DNA of 64,000 nucleotides from Planctomycetota bacterium (GTDB lineage: Bacteria; Planctomycetota; UBA1135; GCA-002686595), in NCBI GenBank assembly GCA_028278425.1, contig JANQEJ010000146.1:1-64000 (forward strand), written 5' to 3'. A program made the translations under genes and the position numbers. Numbering within the stretch: the first letter of the stretch is position 1; each line of letters starts with the position of its first letter. The notes beneath the pieces are model-generated. The model did not search any database. It saw only the letters and a program-made list of their open reading frames with translations, and had not been told where the DNA came from. Below, one piece after another: positions 27,300 through 35,838 of this stretch.

Positions 27300-28436
27300 T
27301 CAGAACGCATGGTACTCGGGATGGGAGACGATGGCGTAAACCACGGTGGACGGCGAGCAGGCGTCGTCGTGAAAGGCGGTGACGAAGCTCTTGAGCTCCT
27401 CCGGTCTGACGGCGCGCCCGAGGAGGCGCTCGAAGAGGCCGGCCACCCAGGCGGTGGGATCCTCGATCTCCCCCTTCGGGGGGATCCGGGCCGTCCCGGA
27501 GTCGAGCAGCAACCGGGCTAGGACGGAGCGCAGCGGCCCGGGATCGGACAACCCGTCCAGCGCGCCGCGCATGCGGCGCTCCTCTTCCTTGTCCGGCAGG
27601 CGGTCTACGAGGTCGACGTACATCGTCCGTACGTACAACCGATTTGGCTGGACGATCTTCTCGGCCAGGCGCTCCTCGTACGCCGGCGAGAGGATCCAGT
27701 TCTTGACGAAATCCCCGAAGGCGTAGGGATCGCGCTTCAGCTCCGAGGCCCAGCGCGCGGCGTCGCGCCCGTTGGGCTCGCGCCGCAGCAGCCGCTGGTA
27801 TTCCCGCTCGATCAGCTCGCGAAGGAAGCGCTTGTCGTCGATCGAGATCTTCACGACGTCGGCCTGCGAGTTCCCCTTGTGGCCGAGGAAGTTGCCACTT
27901 CCGCCGTCGTAGAGCTTCTTTCCGATCTCGAGATCGCGCGGGCTCTTCTGAACGGTGATGCCGAGAAGCTGCTCCATCACCACGGTCACGAAGGTGTCGG
28001 GGCCGGGGTTGCGCTGATCGAAGCTCGACGAGAGAACGATGCGGTGGATCGCCTCCTTGACGCCGATCCGCTCCGAGCGAAGGTCCTCGGGGATCGCCAC
28101 GACGCGCTCCGAACGCGGCCGGAAGTTGTCGATCAGGAGGAAGTAATAGAGCTGCTCGTCGGTCCAGCGCTCCCAGAACTCGCGCGTGTCGACGAGCTCG
28201 TTCAAGAGGTCGGCGAGCTGGCGCCCGCGCCACGTTTCGCGCTCCGCCAGGAAGGGCGGGCGTCCAAGAAGATCGAGGTAGACTGCGCGGAGAAGCCCCA
28301 CTTCGAGCACGCGCGCGGGCACGCTCTCGGTCAGGCCATCGTCGTCCGCGGTCCCCTGGGCTGCCGCGGGAGCGGCGAGGAAAAGGGCCCCTAGGCCCCC
28401 GAGAAGCGCCCGTTCCAGCGGAATCGCCCCTGCCAT
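27300..28436 (-). CDS. Exported DUF1549-like protein
   Basis: The 378-residue protein has a signal peptide (ALLGGLGALFLAAPAAAQG). The sequence RAVYLDLLGRPPFLAERE, followed by LADLLNELVDTREFWERWTDEQL, matches the beginning of the planctomycete DUF1549 domain. The second half repeats a related pattern (VRTMYVDLVDRLPDKEEERRM and LFERLLGRAVRPEEL). No CxxCH heme site is present, although DUF1549 proteins are often fused to a cytochrome domain. It is the first of a three-gene set with the DUF1501 protein and the decaheme protein. Confidence 0.7.
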   Translation of the reverse strand: MAGAIPLERALLGGLGALFLAAPAAAQGTADDDGLTESVPARVLEVGLLRAVYLDLLGRPPFLAERETWRGRQLADLLNELVDTREFWERWTDEQLYYFLLIDNFRPRSERVVAIPEDLRSERIGVKEAIHRIVLSSSFDQRNPGPDTFVTVVMEQLLGITVQKSPRDLEIGKKLYDGGSGNFLGHKGNSQADVVKISIDDKRFLRELIEREYQRLLRREPNGRDAARWASELKRDPYAFGDFVKNWILSPAYEERLAEKIVQPNRLYVRTMYVDLVDRLPDKEEERRMRGALDGLSDPGPLRSVLARLLLDSGTARIPPKGEIEDPTAWVAGLFERLLGRAVRPEELKSFVTAFHDDACSPSTVVYAIVSHPEYHAF

Positions 28437-28443
28437 GGCACCC

Positions 28444-28449
28444 AGTGTA
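28444..28449 (-). promoter_or_regulatory. Candidate -10 box for the DUF1549/DUF1501/multiheme operon
   Basis: TACACT on the minus strand ends 7 nt before the ATG at 28436. If it is the -10, the mRNA would be leaderless or nearly so. No -35 is recognisable. Confidence 0.35.
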
Positions 28450-28472
28450 CCCCCGCTGCTGGGGCGCGTTTC

Positions 28473-29585
28473 CTAATTGAGGAAGGGATCCAGGTCGCGG
28501 CGCAGCCCCGGCGTGTTCATCTTGGCGATGGCGCGCACCTGGATCTGGCGAACGCGCTCGACGCTGACGCCGAGCTCGCCGGCGACCTCGGCGAGGGTGT
28601 GCGCCTGCGGGAAGCCGACCCCGAAGCGCATCTTGACCACCAGGCTCTCGCGGTCGCTGAGCCGGTCGAGGGCTTTCTGAACGCCCTCTTCCAACGTCAG
28701 GTCTTCCAACCTCGAGCTGTAGGGTCCGTTCTCGTCCTCCTCCATGACCAGGAGGTCCCGCAGCCGGGAGCCGTCTTCGTCCTCGGAGAAGCCGGCGTCG
28801 ATCGAGTAGCTGGTCCGGGCCGCGCCTAGGGCGGACTTGACGAGGTTCTCGTTCAGGTCGGAGCTCGCGGCGATCTCAGCCGGCGTGGCCTTCGGGTTGC
28901 CGAGGCGGATCGTCGCCTGGTTGATGTGCTTCAGCGCCTTCTGGAGATAGACCGGCACGCGCACCGTGCTGTTGAAGTTGTAGAGATAGTTCCGGAAGGC
29001 CTGGTTGAGCCAGTGCACCGCGTAGGTGCGGAAGAGCAGGCCGCGCCTCCAGTCGAAGCCGTCGACCGCACGGAAGAGGGACAGGCTCCCCTCCTGGATC
29101 AGGTCCTGGCGGTTGGCGCCGGTCTGCGCATAGCGCTCGACGTTGATCAGGACCAGGTAGAGATTGCGCTCGACCATCTCCGTGCGCAGCGAGTGAAGCT
29201 CCAACGCACGGCGGGCAACCGCCCGCGGGCGAGGCGCCCCGGCCTCGGCCTGGCCACCGTCGGGGTCGAGCCCGGCCGCCTCGCGCGCCTGGCGTAGACG
29301 CCGGCGAGCGAACTCCACGCGCCGGGCCAAGCGGGCCTCCTCCTCGCGGTCCAGCGGGAGGATGTTGTCGACGTCCACGCGGAACTGCTGCAGCGGGTCC
29401 GAGCCCCGTCCCGCCTCGCGGCGGTTCGGCCTGCGCCACGTGAGCGGATCGATGATCTCGAGGTCGAGATCCCGCTCGTCGAGCTCGCGGATCAACTCAT
29501 CCGCAAGCGTTTCGAACAGGGTGGGATCGGCGGCCGCCGGGTCCAGCCGCTGGTCCAAGTCATTTTGAGAGAGGGGCTTACGCAC
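28473..29585 (-). CDS. RNA polymerase sigma-70 family factor (regions 2-4)
   Basis: The 370-residue factor has region 2 (DLIQEGSLSLFRAVDGFDWRRGLLFRTYAVHWLNQAF, with a tryptophan-rich -10 reading helix), region 3 (ATPAEIAASSDLNENLVKSAL) and region 4 with a helix-turn-helix (HTLAEVAGELGVSVERVRQIQ). A charged N-terminal extension of about 85 residues replaces region 1.1 and does not resemble RpoD. It looks like a group 2 or 3 sigma factor rather than the housekeeping one. The GTG start has a good ribosome-binding site (GGAGG). No anti-sigma gene is adjacent. Confidence 0.85.
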   Translation of the reverse strand: MRKPLSQNDLDQRLDPAAADPTLFETLADELIRELDERDLDLEIIDPLTWRRPNRREAGRGSDPLQQFRVDVDNILPLDREEEARLARRVEFARRRLRQAREAAGLDPDGGQAEAGAPRPRAVARRALELHSLRTEMVERNLYLVLINVERYAQTGANRQDLIQEGSLSLFRAVDGFDWRRGLLFRTYAVHWLNQAFRNYLYNFNSTVRVPVYLQKALKHINQATIRLGNPKATPAEIAASSDLNENLVKSALGAARTSYSIDAGFSEDEDGSRLRDLLVMEEDENGPYSSRLEDLTLEEGVQKALDRLSDRESLVVKMRFGVGFPQAHTLAEVAGELGVSVERVRQIQVRAIAKMNTPGLRRDLDPFLN

Positions 29586-29667
29586 GTTGTCGCCTCCAAG
29601 TGCCTGCCTGGCGATCAGTCGCGTTCCCGGGGAGTCCCGATCGTCCCTGCCATAGAGACCCCCGAGC

Positions 29668-29683
29668 CGGATCTAGAGATCCG
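29668..29683. repeat. Short inverted repeat upstream of the sigma factor
   Basis: CGGATCT and AGATCCG flank 2 bp, about 85 bp before the sigma-factor start. It could be an operator or a transcript hairpin. Confidence 0.3.
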
Positions 29684-29693
29684 CCCGTACGAG

Positions 29694-29713
29694 AAAAAAG
29701 GCCGTTTCAGCCT
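29694..29713 (-). terminator. Weak terminator-like element after the acyl-CoA dehydrogenase
   Basis: On the minus strand a 4-bp stem (AGGC/GCCT) with a 7-nt loop is followed directly by six T residues. The stem is short, but the T-run is unusual in this GC-rich DNA. Confidence 0.35.
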
Positions 29714-29779
29714 GGGAATTTGAGGATTTTGACCCAGCGGTCGTCCCGCTTCGGAACCGCCCTCGGCGAACGGAGCGGC

Positions 29780-31021
29780 CTACACCCCCGTGATCACCTC
29801 TTCATCCTGGAAGGTCTGCTGGACCTCTCTCGGAATGTAGTCCTCGATGTACTTCAGCGCCTCGGATTCACGGACGAGGTTCCGGGCGATCACCATCCGC
29901 TGGATCTGGTTGGTCCCCTCGTAGATCTGGAGGATCTTCGCGTCGCGGAAGCACTTGGCGACGGGGTAGTCCTCCATGAACCCGTATCCGCCGAAGATCT
30001 GCACCGCGTCGGTGGCCACCTCCATGGCCGTGTCGGTCGCGAAGCACTTGGCGATCGCCGCCCGCTTGGTGATGTTCTTGACGCCGGCGTCGACCGCCGC
30101 CGCGGCGGAGTAGACCAGCCACCTGGACGCCTCGGTCTTCATGGCCATGTCGGCCAGCATCTTCTGCACCATCTGGAACGACGAGATCGGCTGCCCGAAC
30201 TGGTTGCGCCGGTTGGCGTAGACGACCGCCAGATCCAGGGCGCCCTGCGCGGCGCCGACCGCCTGCGCGGCGACGCCCGGACGGGCGCAGTCGAGGGTCA
30301 TCATCGCGTGCTTGAAACCCTGACCGGGGCGACCGCCGATCAGGTTGTCCTTGGGAACACGCACGTGGTCGAAGTGCGTTTCCACCACCGGAACCGTGCG
30401 GATGCCCATCTTGTCCTCGATCTTGCCGATCGAGAAACCCGGCGTTCCCTTCTCGACGACGATGGAGCTGATCCGGCGCGACTTGGAGCTCGGGTCGGTG
30501 ACGCAGAAGACCGAGTAGATGTCGGCCACGCCGCCGTTCGTCGTCCACTTCTTCTCACCGCAGATGACGTACTCGTCTCCGTCGAGCTCCGCCGTCACCG
30601 ACAAGCCGCCCGCGTCGGAGCCCGCGTACTTCTCGGACAGGCAGAACGCGACGAACTTCTCCCCGTTGGCGATCTGGGGCAGCCACTTCTGCTTCTGCTC
30701 CTCCGTGCCCCCGAGGATGATGGGGAACGATCCCAACGCGTTGACCGCAAAGGCGACCCCGAAGCCCGAGTCCGCCCGCGCGAGCTGCTCGGTCACGAGG
30801 CAAAGCGCCAGCACGCCGGCCCCGTGGCCGCCGTACTCCTTCGGCACGAACGTCTTGAAGAGCCCCGCCTCGGCGACGGCCTTGGCCGCTTCGTAGTTGT
30901 ACTCCTGCGCCCGGTCGTACTTGGCCGCGTTCGGGCGGACGTACTTCTCGGCGATCTCGTGCGCCTTGTCCTTCAGCTCGAGGGCGAGGTCGCTAAAGAC
31001 GATGTTGTTCGGGTGTTCCAT
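29780..31021 (-). CDS. Acyl-CoA dehydrogenase
   Basis: The 413-residue flavoenzyme oxidises an acyl-CoA to the enoyl-CoA, passing electrons to ETF. It has the signatures FCLSEKYAGSDAGG and KKWTTNGGVADIYSVF, and the C-terminal IFGGYGFMEDYPVAKCFRDA. The catalytic glutamate is in IYEGTNQIQRM, the position used by short-chain and butyryl-type enzymes, so a short-chain substrate is likely. It stands alone, with its own promoter-like sequence upstream and a weak terminator-like element downstream. Confidence 0.94.
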   Translation of the reverse strand: MEHPNNIVFSDLALELKDKAHEIAEKYVRPNAAKYDRAQEYNYEAAKAVAEAGLFKTFVPKEYGGHGAGVLALCLVTEQLARADSGFGVAFAVNALGSFPIILGGTEEQKQKWLPQIANGEKFVAFCLSEKYAGSDAGGLSVTAELDGDEYVICGEKKWTTNGGVADIYSVFCVTDPSSKSRRISSIVVEKGTPGFSIGKIEDKMGIRTVPVVETHFDHVRVPKDNLIGGRPGQGFKHAMMTLDCARPGVAAQAVGAAQGALDLAVVYANRRNQFGQPISSFQMVQKMLADMAMKTEASRWLVYSAAAAVDAGVKNITKRAAIAKCFATDTAMEVATDAVQIFGGYGFMEDYPVAKCFRDAKILQIYEGTNQIQRMVIARNLVRESEALKYIEDYIPREVQQTFQDEEVITGV

Positions 31022-31067
31022 GGAATCTGGGGGGCCTGACTCGGTTCTCCGGCTCACTAACGGCGAG

Positions 31068-31095
31068 AGTATAGCCGTGGGACCGCGGCTCTCAG
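31068..31095 (-). promoter_or_regulatory. Probable sigma-70 promoter of the acyl-CoA dehydrogenase gene
   Basis: On the minus strand CTGAGA is followed after 16 bp by TATACT, five of six matches to the -10 consensus. The ATG is 46 nt downstream of the -10. Confidence 0.45.
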
Positions 31096-31853
31096 CCTCT
31101 CGAGCGGGTTTCCCGCTCCGTCCAGACGATCTGTCGAGGAGAGGCTTCCTCGAAGGAGCCCGGCGTGAAGTCCCCGTCACGCCGTGTGACTCGCAACCCG
31201 GCACGAGCGCAGAGCTCGTCGAATTCCGGCGGGTCGTACAGGCGCACGTCCTCCCGCCAGGAACGCTCGCTCCCGTCGGGCCTTCGAAGCGTGACCTCCT
31301 TGACCACGCGGCTTCCACCGGCGGCGAGGCGGCGTCGCTCCAACAAGACCAATCCGTCCCGCTCGGTCTCGGACTCCGGAACGAGCGAAGCGCGGATGCG
31401 CGCCGGGTTCATCAGATCGAAGACCGCGCTTCCACGCGCTTTGAGGACGCGCGCGACTTCGGCGAGGACACCGGCGTTGGCGCCGTCGTCGAGGTACCCG
31501 AAGGACGAGAAGAGCATCAACACGGCCCCGAAGGAACCGTCCTCAAAGGGGAGGGCGCGCGCGTCGGCGCGAGCCAGCCGGCCGGACAGCCTCTCGGATC
31601 CGGGGAGGGAACGCGCGTGCCTGAGAAGCTCCAAGGACAGGTCCACACCGACCGCGGTGCGCCCCGACTCCCGGAGCGCGAGAGTGTGCCGCCCGAATCC
31701 GCAGCAGAGATCGAGCAGCGGATCCGCGAGATCCGCGGTGAGAAGATGGGCCACCTCGCGCCGAGCCGCGTCCAGGTCGCGATGCGGGTAGACGCGCAGA
31801 TACTCGGCTCCGAACGCCTCTTCGAACCAGGGGCGCTCGCGCCCCGCGCTCAC
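31092..31853 (-). CDS. Class I SAM-dependent methyltransferase
   Basis: The 253-residue protein has the SAM-binding motif LLDLCCGFGRHTLAL, an acidic strand end VGVDLS, the ADARALPF motif and the SFGAVLMLFSSFGYL strand. It belongs to the Methyltransf_11/25 type; the substrate is unknown. The GTG start overlaps the stop of a lipoprotein gene (GTGA). It is the last gene of an operon beginning with the YwqK/peroxiredoxin lipoprotein and the Ser/Thr kinase. Confidence 0.85.
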   Translation of the reverse strand: MSAGRERPWFEEAFGAEYLRVYPHRDLDAARREVAHLLTADLADPLLDLCCGFGRHTLALRESGRTAVGVDLSLELLRHARSLPGSERLSGRLARADARALPFEDGSFGAVLMLFSSFGYLDDGANAGVLAEVARVLKARGSAVFDLMNPARIRASLVPESETERDGLVLLERRRLAAGGSRVVKEVTLRRPDGSERSWREDVRLYDPPEFDELCARAGLRVTRRDGDFTPGSFEEASPRQIVWTERETRSRG

Positions 31854-32362
31854 TTTCGCGCTGCGGTCGCGGGGTCGAGCGTGAGCTCGATGCCCTCGCC
31901 TCCGCGCCCGACCGGCGTGGAAACGACGTAACCGTCGCCCTTGGAGTCGACGAACCCGTCGACGTCGAACCACGCCTCGATCACGTGGGGTCCGGTGGGC
32001 GCCAGCCCGCCCATGCTGTCCTTCTCGTCCACGTGGAAGGCGAGGCGGCGCTCACCGTCCTCGAGCGCGCCCGCCTCGCTGAGCGCGTACTTGTGCGAGT
32101 AGGAGGGCATCATGATGCCTTCCGGCTTGATGGTGATGAAGACGTAGCCGTCCTCGCGCGTCGCCAGCTCGCCGAGCAGCCGCACGCTGCCCACGAAGCT
32201 GACCGGCTCGGGCGAAGCGGCCTCCAGGGGCGGATGATCGGGCGGCAGCTCCGTGCCGCCCGTGGAGACGCTCTGCCCGCTCTCCACGGGAACCGGCGCG
32301 GGACCGCAGGCGCACAGCGCGAACAGGGCGAGGGAGCCGAGGCGACGAAGGACTTGGTGCAT
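31850..32362 (-). CDS. Predicted lipoprotein, distantly CcmH C-domain-like
   Basis: The 170-residue protein has a lipoprotein signal (RRLGSLALFALCAC). The mature part contains VSFVGSVRLLGELATREDGYVFITIKPEG, which resembles the Ig-like C-terminal domain of CcmH/CcmI cytochrome c assembly proteins in layout, but the match is weak. It lies 13 bp after the kinase gene and overlaps the methyltransferase start. The role is unknown. Confidence 0.6.
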   Translation of the reverse strand: MHQVLRRLGSLALFALCACGPAPVPVESGQSVSTGGTELPPDHPPLEAASPEPVSFVGSVRLLGELATREDGYVFITIKPEGIMMPSYSHKYALSEAGALEDGERRLAFHVDEKDSMGGLAPTGPHVIEAWFDVDGFVDSKGDGYVVSTPVGRGGEGIELTLDPATAARK

Positions 32363-32375
32363 GGCGCGGCCGATT

Positions 32376-34388
32376 CTACTCGGGAAGCACCTCGAAGGTC
32401 ACGTCGCGGAAGCTTGCGTGCCCCTTCAGCACGCGCAGTCGGAGCTCCGTCGCCGCGGCCGAAAGCTCGATCGGCTTGAAGATCCGCTCCTGGTCGGAGA
32501 ACGCGCCGGGTTCCACGTCGCGACGCGGGCCGACGACCTCGACCGCGAGCTGGTTTCCGCGCGCGGTCAAGCGAAAGCGCACGTACGTGCGGTCGCCGCC
32601 GTCGGCAACGTGCTGGAACTCCCTGAGCGTCGGCTCCGCCTTCCACGCGCCGTCCTCCTCGCGCTCGGTGACGAACGTCCCGAAGTAGAGCGTGTCCTCG
32701 GCAAGCTCGTAGAGGTCCAGCAGCACGTGCCCGCCATCCGCGAGACCGATTTCCAGGCTCGCTCGTTCCGTCCGCTTGCCCCCCTCCAAGAAGTCGAAGT
32801 GGATCAGCGCCATGGAGCCGGTCAATTCCCACGCGCCGCCCGCGATGGGGTGAACGAGCTCGGCCTCCTCCTTCTTCGCCATGACGATGATCCCGAGGGC
32901 GTCCTCCTCCGCCACCCACTTCCCGCTGACCGCCCAGCTCTCCCCGAGCCGCTCCGCGAGCGAGTCCGCGAAGAGCGCCTGCGGCCCTTGCGGCGGGGGC
33001 GGGGGCTCCGGTTCCGGTTCGGGCTTGGGATCCGGCTCGACGGGAGACGGCGGGTCGACGACGACCTCGGCCGGACCGGTGTCCACGGGTTTCGTCTCCG
33101 CCGGCTCCGTCGGCGATGGATTCGTGGACGGTACGTCGGTCGGCTCGACGGGAGGATCCGGACCGGGCGTTGAGACTTCCACCGGCGTGCTCACATCGGC
33201 GGTCGCGCTACCCCCGTCACCCTGGGAAACGGAACCCGATTCTCCTCTGGCGGTCTCGCCTGCGTCGTCAGGGGGTGAGTCCCCGTCGCCACCAAAACCG
33301 ATGACCGCGACGACCACGAGCAGACCGACGACCGCGACGGCCGCAACGACCTTCCAAACGTGCGATCCGAGCGCGGTGGGCATCCCGGCGGCGCCGCGCA
33401 CTTTCACCGTCTTGGAAGCGCCCGAGCCGGCCTTCGGAAGCTTGCGCAGGATCTCGTCGCAGCGCCGGACCAAGTCGGCGTAGTCGCTGAACCGATCCTC
33501 CCGCCGCGGAGCCAACATCTCGGCGACCACCGCGGAAACCGACGCCGGCAGCGTTCTCAGCTCCTCGCGCGGATCCGGCGGCGGCGGGCTGATCTTGGCC
33601 TGGACGAGCTCGGTGAGCTTGCGCTGCGGAAACGCGAGCGCCCCGGTCAGCGCCTGGTAGAGGACGCAGCCGAGGCCGTAGATGTCCGCGCGGTAGTCGA
33701 CCCCTTCGGGATCGTTGAACTGCTCCGGCGCCATCGTCGCGGGCGTTCCGACGATCATGCCCTCGACGGTGAGCTTCATCCCTTCGGTGGCCGTCGAGTG
33801 CTCGGGGCGCGCGAGACCGAGGTCGGTCAGCTTCGCCTGCTGAGGGAAGTCCTCCGCGATGCCGGACTTCGACACCGGCTTCAGGAGGACGTTCTCGGGT
33901 TTGACGTCGCGGTGAATCACGCCGGCGTCGCGCGCGTAGTCGAGGGCGGACGCCAGATCGCGCACCATCGCGACCGCGTGCCGCGCTTCGAGGGGACCGT
34001 GCGTCTGGATCCAGGAGCTCAGGTTCATCCCCTCGACGAACTCCATGACGATGAAGCAATCGCCGTCCGTGAGCTCGCCGGCCTGGTAGCAGGCGACGAT
34101 GTTGGGGTGCGAGAGCCCGGCGAGGATGCGCGCCTCGCGATGGAAACGCGCGATGTAGTCCTTGCGCGCCGCCATGTCCTGCGTCATGACGAGCTTGACC
34201 GCCACGACGCGCTCGAGGAACGTCTGCCGCCCCTGGTAGACGATGCCCATCCCGCCACGGCCGATCTCGCGGATCAGCTCGACGTCGGGGATGTGCGGCA
34301 GCGAGGTACGCCCGGGCACGGCGGCCCGCGTCTCGGCGAGGTCCGTGTCGCGATACGGCTCGCTGCCCGATTCGGGCGTTTCCTTCAT
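32376..34388 (-). CDS. Membrane-anchored eukaryote-like Ser/Thr protein kinase
   Basis: The 670-residue protein has a Pkn-type kinase domain (about 25-305) with the glycine loop IGRGGMGIVYQG, the lysine in VAVKLV, the catalytic loop VIHRDVKPENVLL and the metal-binding LTDLGLAR (DLG in place of DFG). A membrane helix follows near 345-367 (VVAAVAVVGLLVVVAVIGFG). Outside the membrane there is a Pro/Glu/Asp/Thr-rich linker and then a beta-rich domain (about 465-670) resembling a lectin-like or DUF1080-type fold, which could bind a glycan or other wall component. The ATG overlaps the upstream gene's stop (ATGA), linking it to the YwqK-repeat/peroxiredoxin lipoprotein. Confidence 0.9.
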   Translation of the reverse strand: MKETPESGSEPYRDTDLAETRAAVPGRTSLPHIPDVELIREIGRGGMGIVYQGRQTFLERVVAVKLVMTQDMAARKDYIARFHREARILAGLSHPNIVACYQAGELTDGDCFIVMEFVEGMNLSSWIQTHGPLEARHAVAMVRDLASALDYARDAGVIHRDVKPENVLLKPVSKSGIAEDFPQQAKLTDLGLARPEHSTATEGMKLTVEGMIVGTPATMAPEQFNDPEGVDYRADIYGLGCVLYQALTGALAFPQRKLTELVQAKISPPPPDPREELRTLPASVSAVVAEMLAPRREDRFSDYADLVRRCDEILRKLPKAGSGASKTVKVRGAAGMPTALGSHVWKVVAAVAVVGLLVVVAVIGFGGDGDSPPDDAGETARGESGSVSQGDGGSATADVSTPVEVSTPGPDPPVEPTDVPSTNPSPTEPAETKPVDTGPAEVVVDPPSPVEPDPKPEPEPEPPPPPQGPQALFADSLAERLGESWAVSGKWVAEEDALGIIVMAKKEEAELVHPIAGGAWELTGSMALIHFDFLEGGKRTERASLEIGLADGGHVLLDLYELAEDTLYFGTFVTEREEDGAWKAEPTLREFQHVADGGDRTYVRFRLTARGNQLAVEVVGPRRDVEPGAFSDQERIFKPIELSAAATELRLRVLKGHASFRDVTFEVLPE

Positions 34389-35818
34389 TCAGGCTTGAGG
34401 TCTTCGATCTCGTCGAGGAGCTGCTCGGCCGACGGCCGGTCGTCGATCGTGCCGCCGGTGTAGGCGAAGCGCACGATCCCCTCGCGGTCGATCAGAATCG
34501 TCGTGGGAGCGGCGAGCTCGTCCTCGATGTCCAGGCTGCGCACCAGCCGCAGGTCGATGTCGAGCAGGATCGGGAAGGGGACCTCGATCTCGTCCTCGTC
34601 TTCCTCGATCCGCTGGACGCCTTCGAGGAAGGCGGGCACCGCGGACGCCGGACCGGGGTACATCAGCATGACCTCGGTGTTCAGCTCGTCGAAGCGGCGT
34701 TTGTTCTTCATCAGCGCGACGGTCTGCGCCGCACAGTAGACGCACACCTCCCCGCCCCAGCCGCGGAGGATGACCAAGGCGACGTTCTTCTTGCCCTTGT
34801 AGTCCTTGAGGTCGAGCGTGCTCCGGTCGGAGCGGAAGAAGCGGTTCAGCGGAAGCGCCTCACCCGCGAGGTCCTTGCGCTCGCCGGAGGACACCTTGCG
34901 GTTGCGGCGATAGGGGCTCGAGCCGGCGGCGCGCGAAGCCTGCTTCTCGTCGTAGCGCTCGACGAAGCTCTCCTTCTTGTCCTCCTCGACCTTCTTCTCG
35001 GGCTGAAGCTCCACCGGCGCGGACAGCGGCAGGTCCGACTCGCGCAGGTCGCGGTCAGCGGGCGGAATCGGATCGTCCGGCAGAGCGGCGACCACTTGCT
35101 CCGGTTCCGGTTCCGGTTCCGGTTCCGGCACCGGCTCGGGCTCGGGCTTCGCTTCCGGCGTCGCCGGCTCGGGCGCGGGCTTCGGCGGCTCGGGGGCCGC
35201 GGCGGCGACCGTCTCCGCTCCGGGAAGCGCGAACGACTCGCGTCCGGTCTCGCGGCCGGAGCGGTCGTAGTAGACCCACGTGCCGACCTTTCGCCCGGCG
35301 AGGAACGACCCGGTCTCCTGCAACGCGCCGCCGGGATGGCGGAAGACCCATTCGCCCGTCTGCCGGCCGCGGTCGAACCCGCCCTGGGCCTGCACCGTTC
35401 CTTCCAGCCGCCAGAAGGTCCAGGGTCCGACCTCCCAGTTGTTCTCGAAGACGCCCTCCGCGCGCTTGTTCCCGTTCGCGTACCAGTAGGTCCACGAGCC
35501 GGTTCGCTCACCCATGTCCCAGGAGCCGCGCTGCTTGAACTGGCCGTCCTCGTACCACGAAACCCACTCCCCCACGCGGACCGAGTCGGAGCGACGGCCG
35601 TCCTTGATCTTGAGCCAGCGACCCTCCTGCTTCTTCTGGCCGTTCTTGTGGAAGTAGGTCCACATCCCGTCCTCGCGATCCCCGAGCAGGGTGCCGACGG
35701 CCTTGGTGACTCCGCCGACGTATTGCCCGACGTAGTCGAGCGGAGTGGCGAGCGAAGAACAGGCGGCAATCCCGAGAAGCGCCGCGGCACAGGCGGCAAG
35801 CGGCAGGCGAGGCTTCAT
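34385..35818 (-). CDS. Lipoprotein with YwqK/MORN-like repeats fused to a peroxiredoxin-like domain
   Basis: The 477-residue protein starts with a lipoprotein signal (ACAAALLGIAAC). Residues 50-195 are tandem repeats of the YwqK/MORN-like type (GMWTYFHKNGQKKQEGRW, GSWTYWYANGNKRAEGVF, GPWTFWRLEGTVQAQGGF). A Glu-Pro-rich spacer (EPEPEP) follows. The C-terminal part (about 320-477) is an AhpC/TSA-like thioredoxin fold with a CVYC pair in the peroxidatic position (GWGGEVCVYCAAQ) and ILIDREGIVRFAYTG. A cell-envelope thiol oxidoreductase presented on a repeat scaffold is a reasonable inference. It is translationally coupled to the Ser/Thr kinase. Confidence 0.8.
   Translation of the reverse strand: MKPRLPLAACAAALLGIAACSSLATPLDYVGQYVGGVTKAVGTLLGDREDGMWTYFHKNGQKKQEGRWLKIKDGRRSDSVRVGEWVSWYEDGQFKQRGSWDMGERTGSWTYWYANGNKRAEGVFENNWEVGPWTFWRLEGTVQAQGGFDRGRQTGEWVFRHPGGALQETGSFLAGRKVGTWVYYDRSGRETGRESFALPGAETVAAAAPEPPKPAPEPATPEAKPEPEPVPEPEPEPEPEQVVAALPDDPIPPADRDLRESDLPLSAPVELQPEKKVEEDKKESFVERYDEKQASRAAGSSPYRRNRKVSSGERKDLAGEALPLNRFFRSDRSTLDLKDYKGKKNVALVILRGWGGEVCVYCAAQTVALMKNKRRFDELNTEVMLMYPGPASAVPAFLEGVQRIEEDEDEIEVPFPILLDIDLRLVRSLDIEDELAAPTTILIDREGIVRFAYTGGTIDDRPSAEQLLDEIEDLKPE
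35101..35128. repeat. Hexanucleotide repeat (CCGGTT)n
   Basis: About 4.7 perfect copies of CCGGTT encode the Glu-Pro dipeptide spacer of the YwqK/peroxiredoxin lipoprotein. Copy-number change would alter linker length by two residues per unit without a frameshift. Confidence 0.8.
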
Positions 35819-35828
35819 GATGTGCTCG

Positions 35829-35838
35829 ATGGTACCCT
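35829..35838. promoter_or_regulatory. Overlapping divergent -10 boxes between dgt-like and YwqK-repeat genes
   Basis: The 33-bp gap between divergent start codons contains ATGGTACCCT. On the plus strand TACCCT (35833-35838) ends 13 nt before the dNTPase ATG. On the minus strand TACCAT (35834-35829) ends 10 nt before the lipoprotein ATG. Both -35 regions would have to lie inside the opposing gene. Confidence 0.4.
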
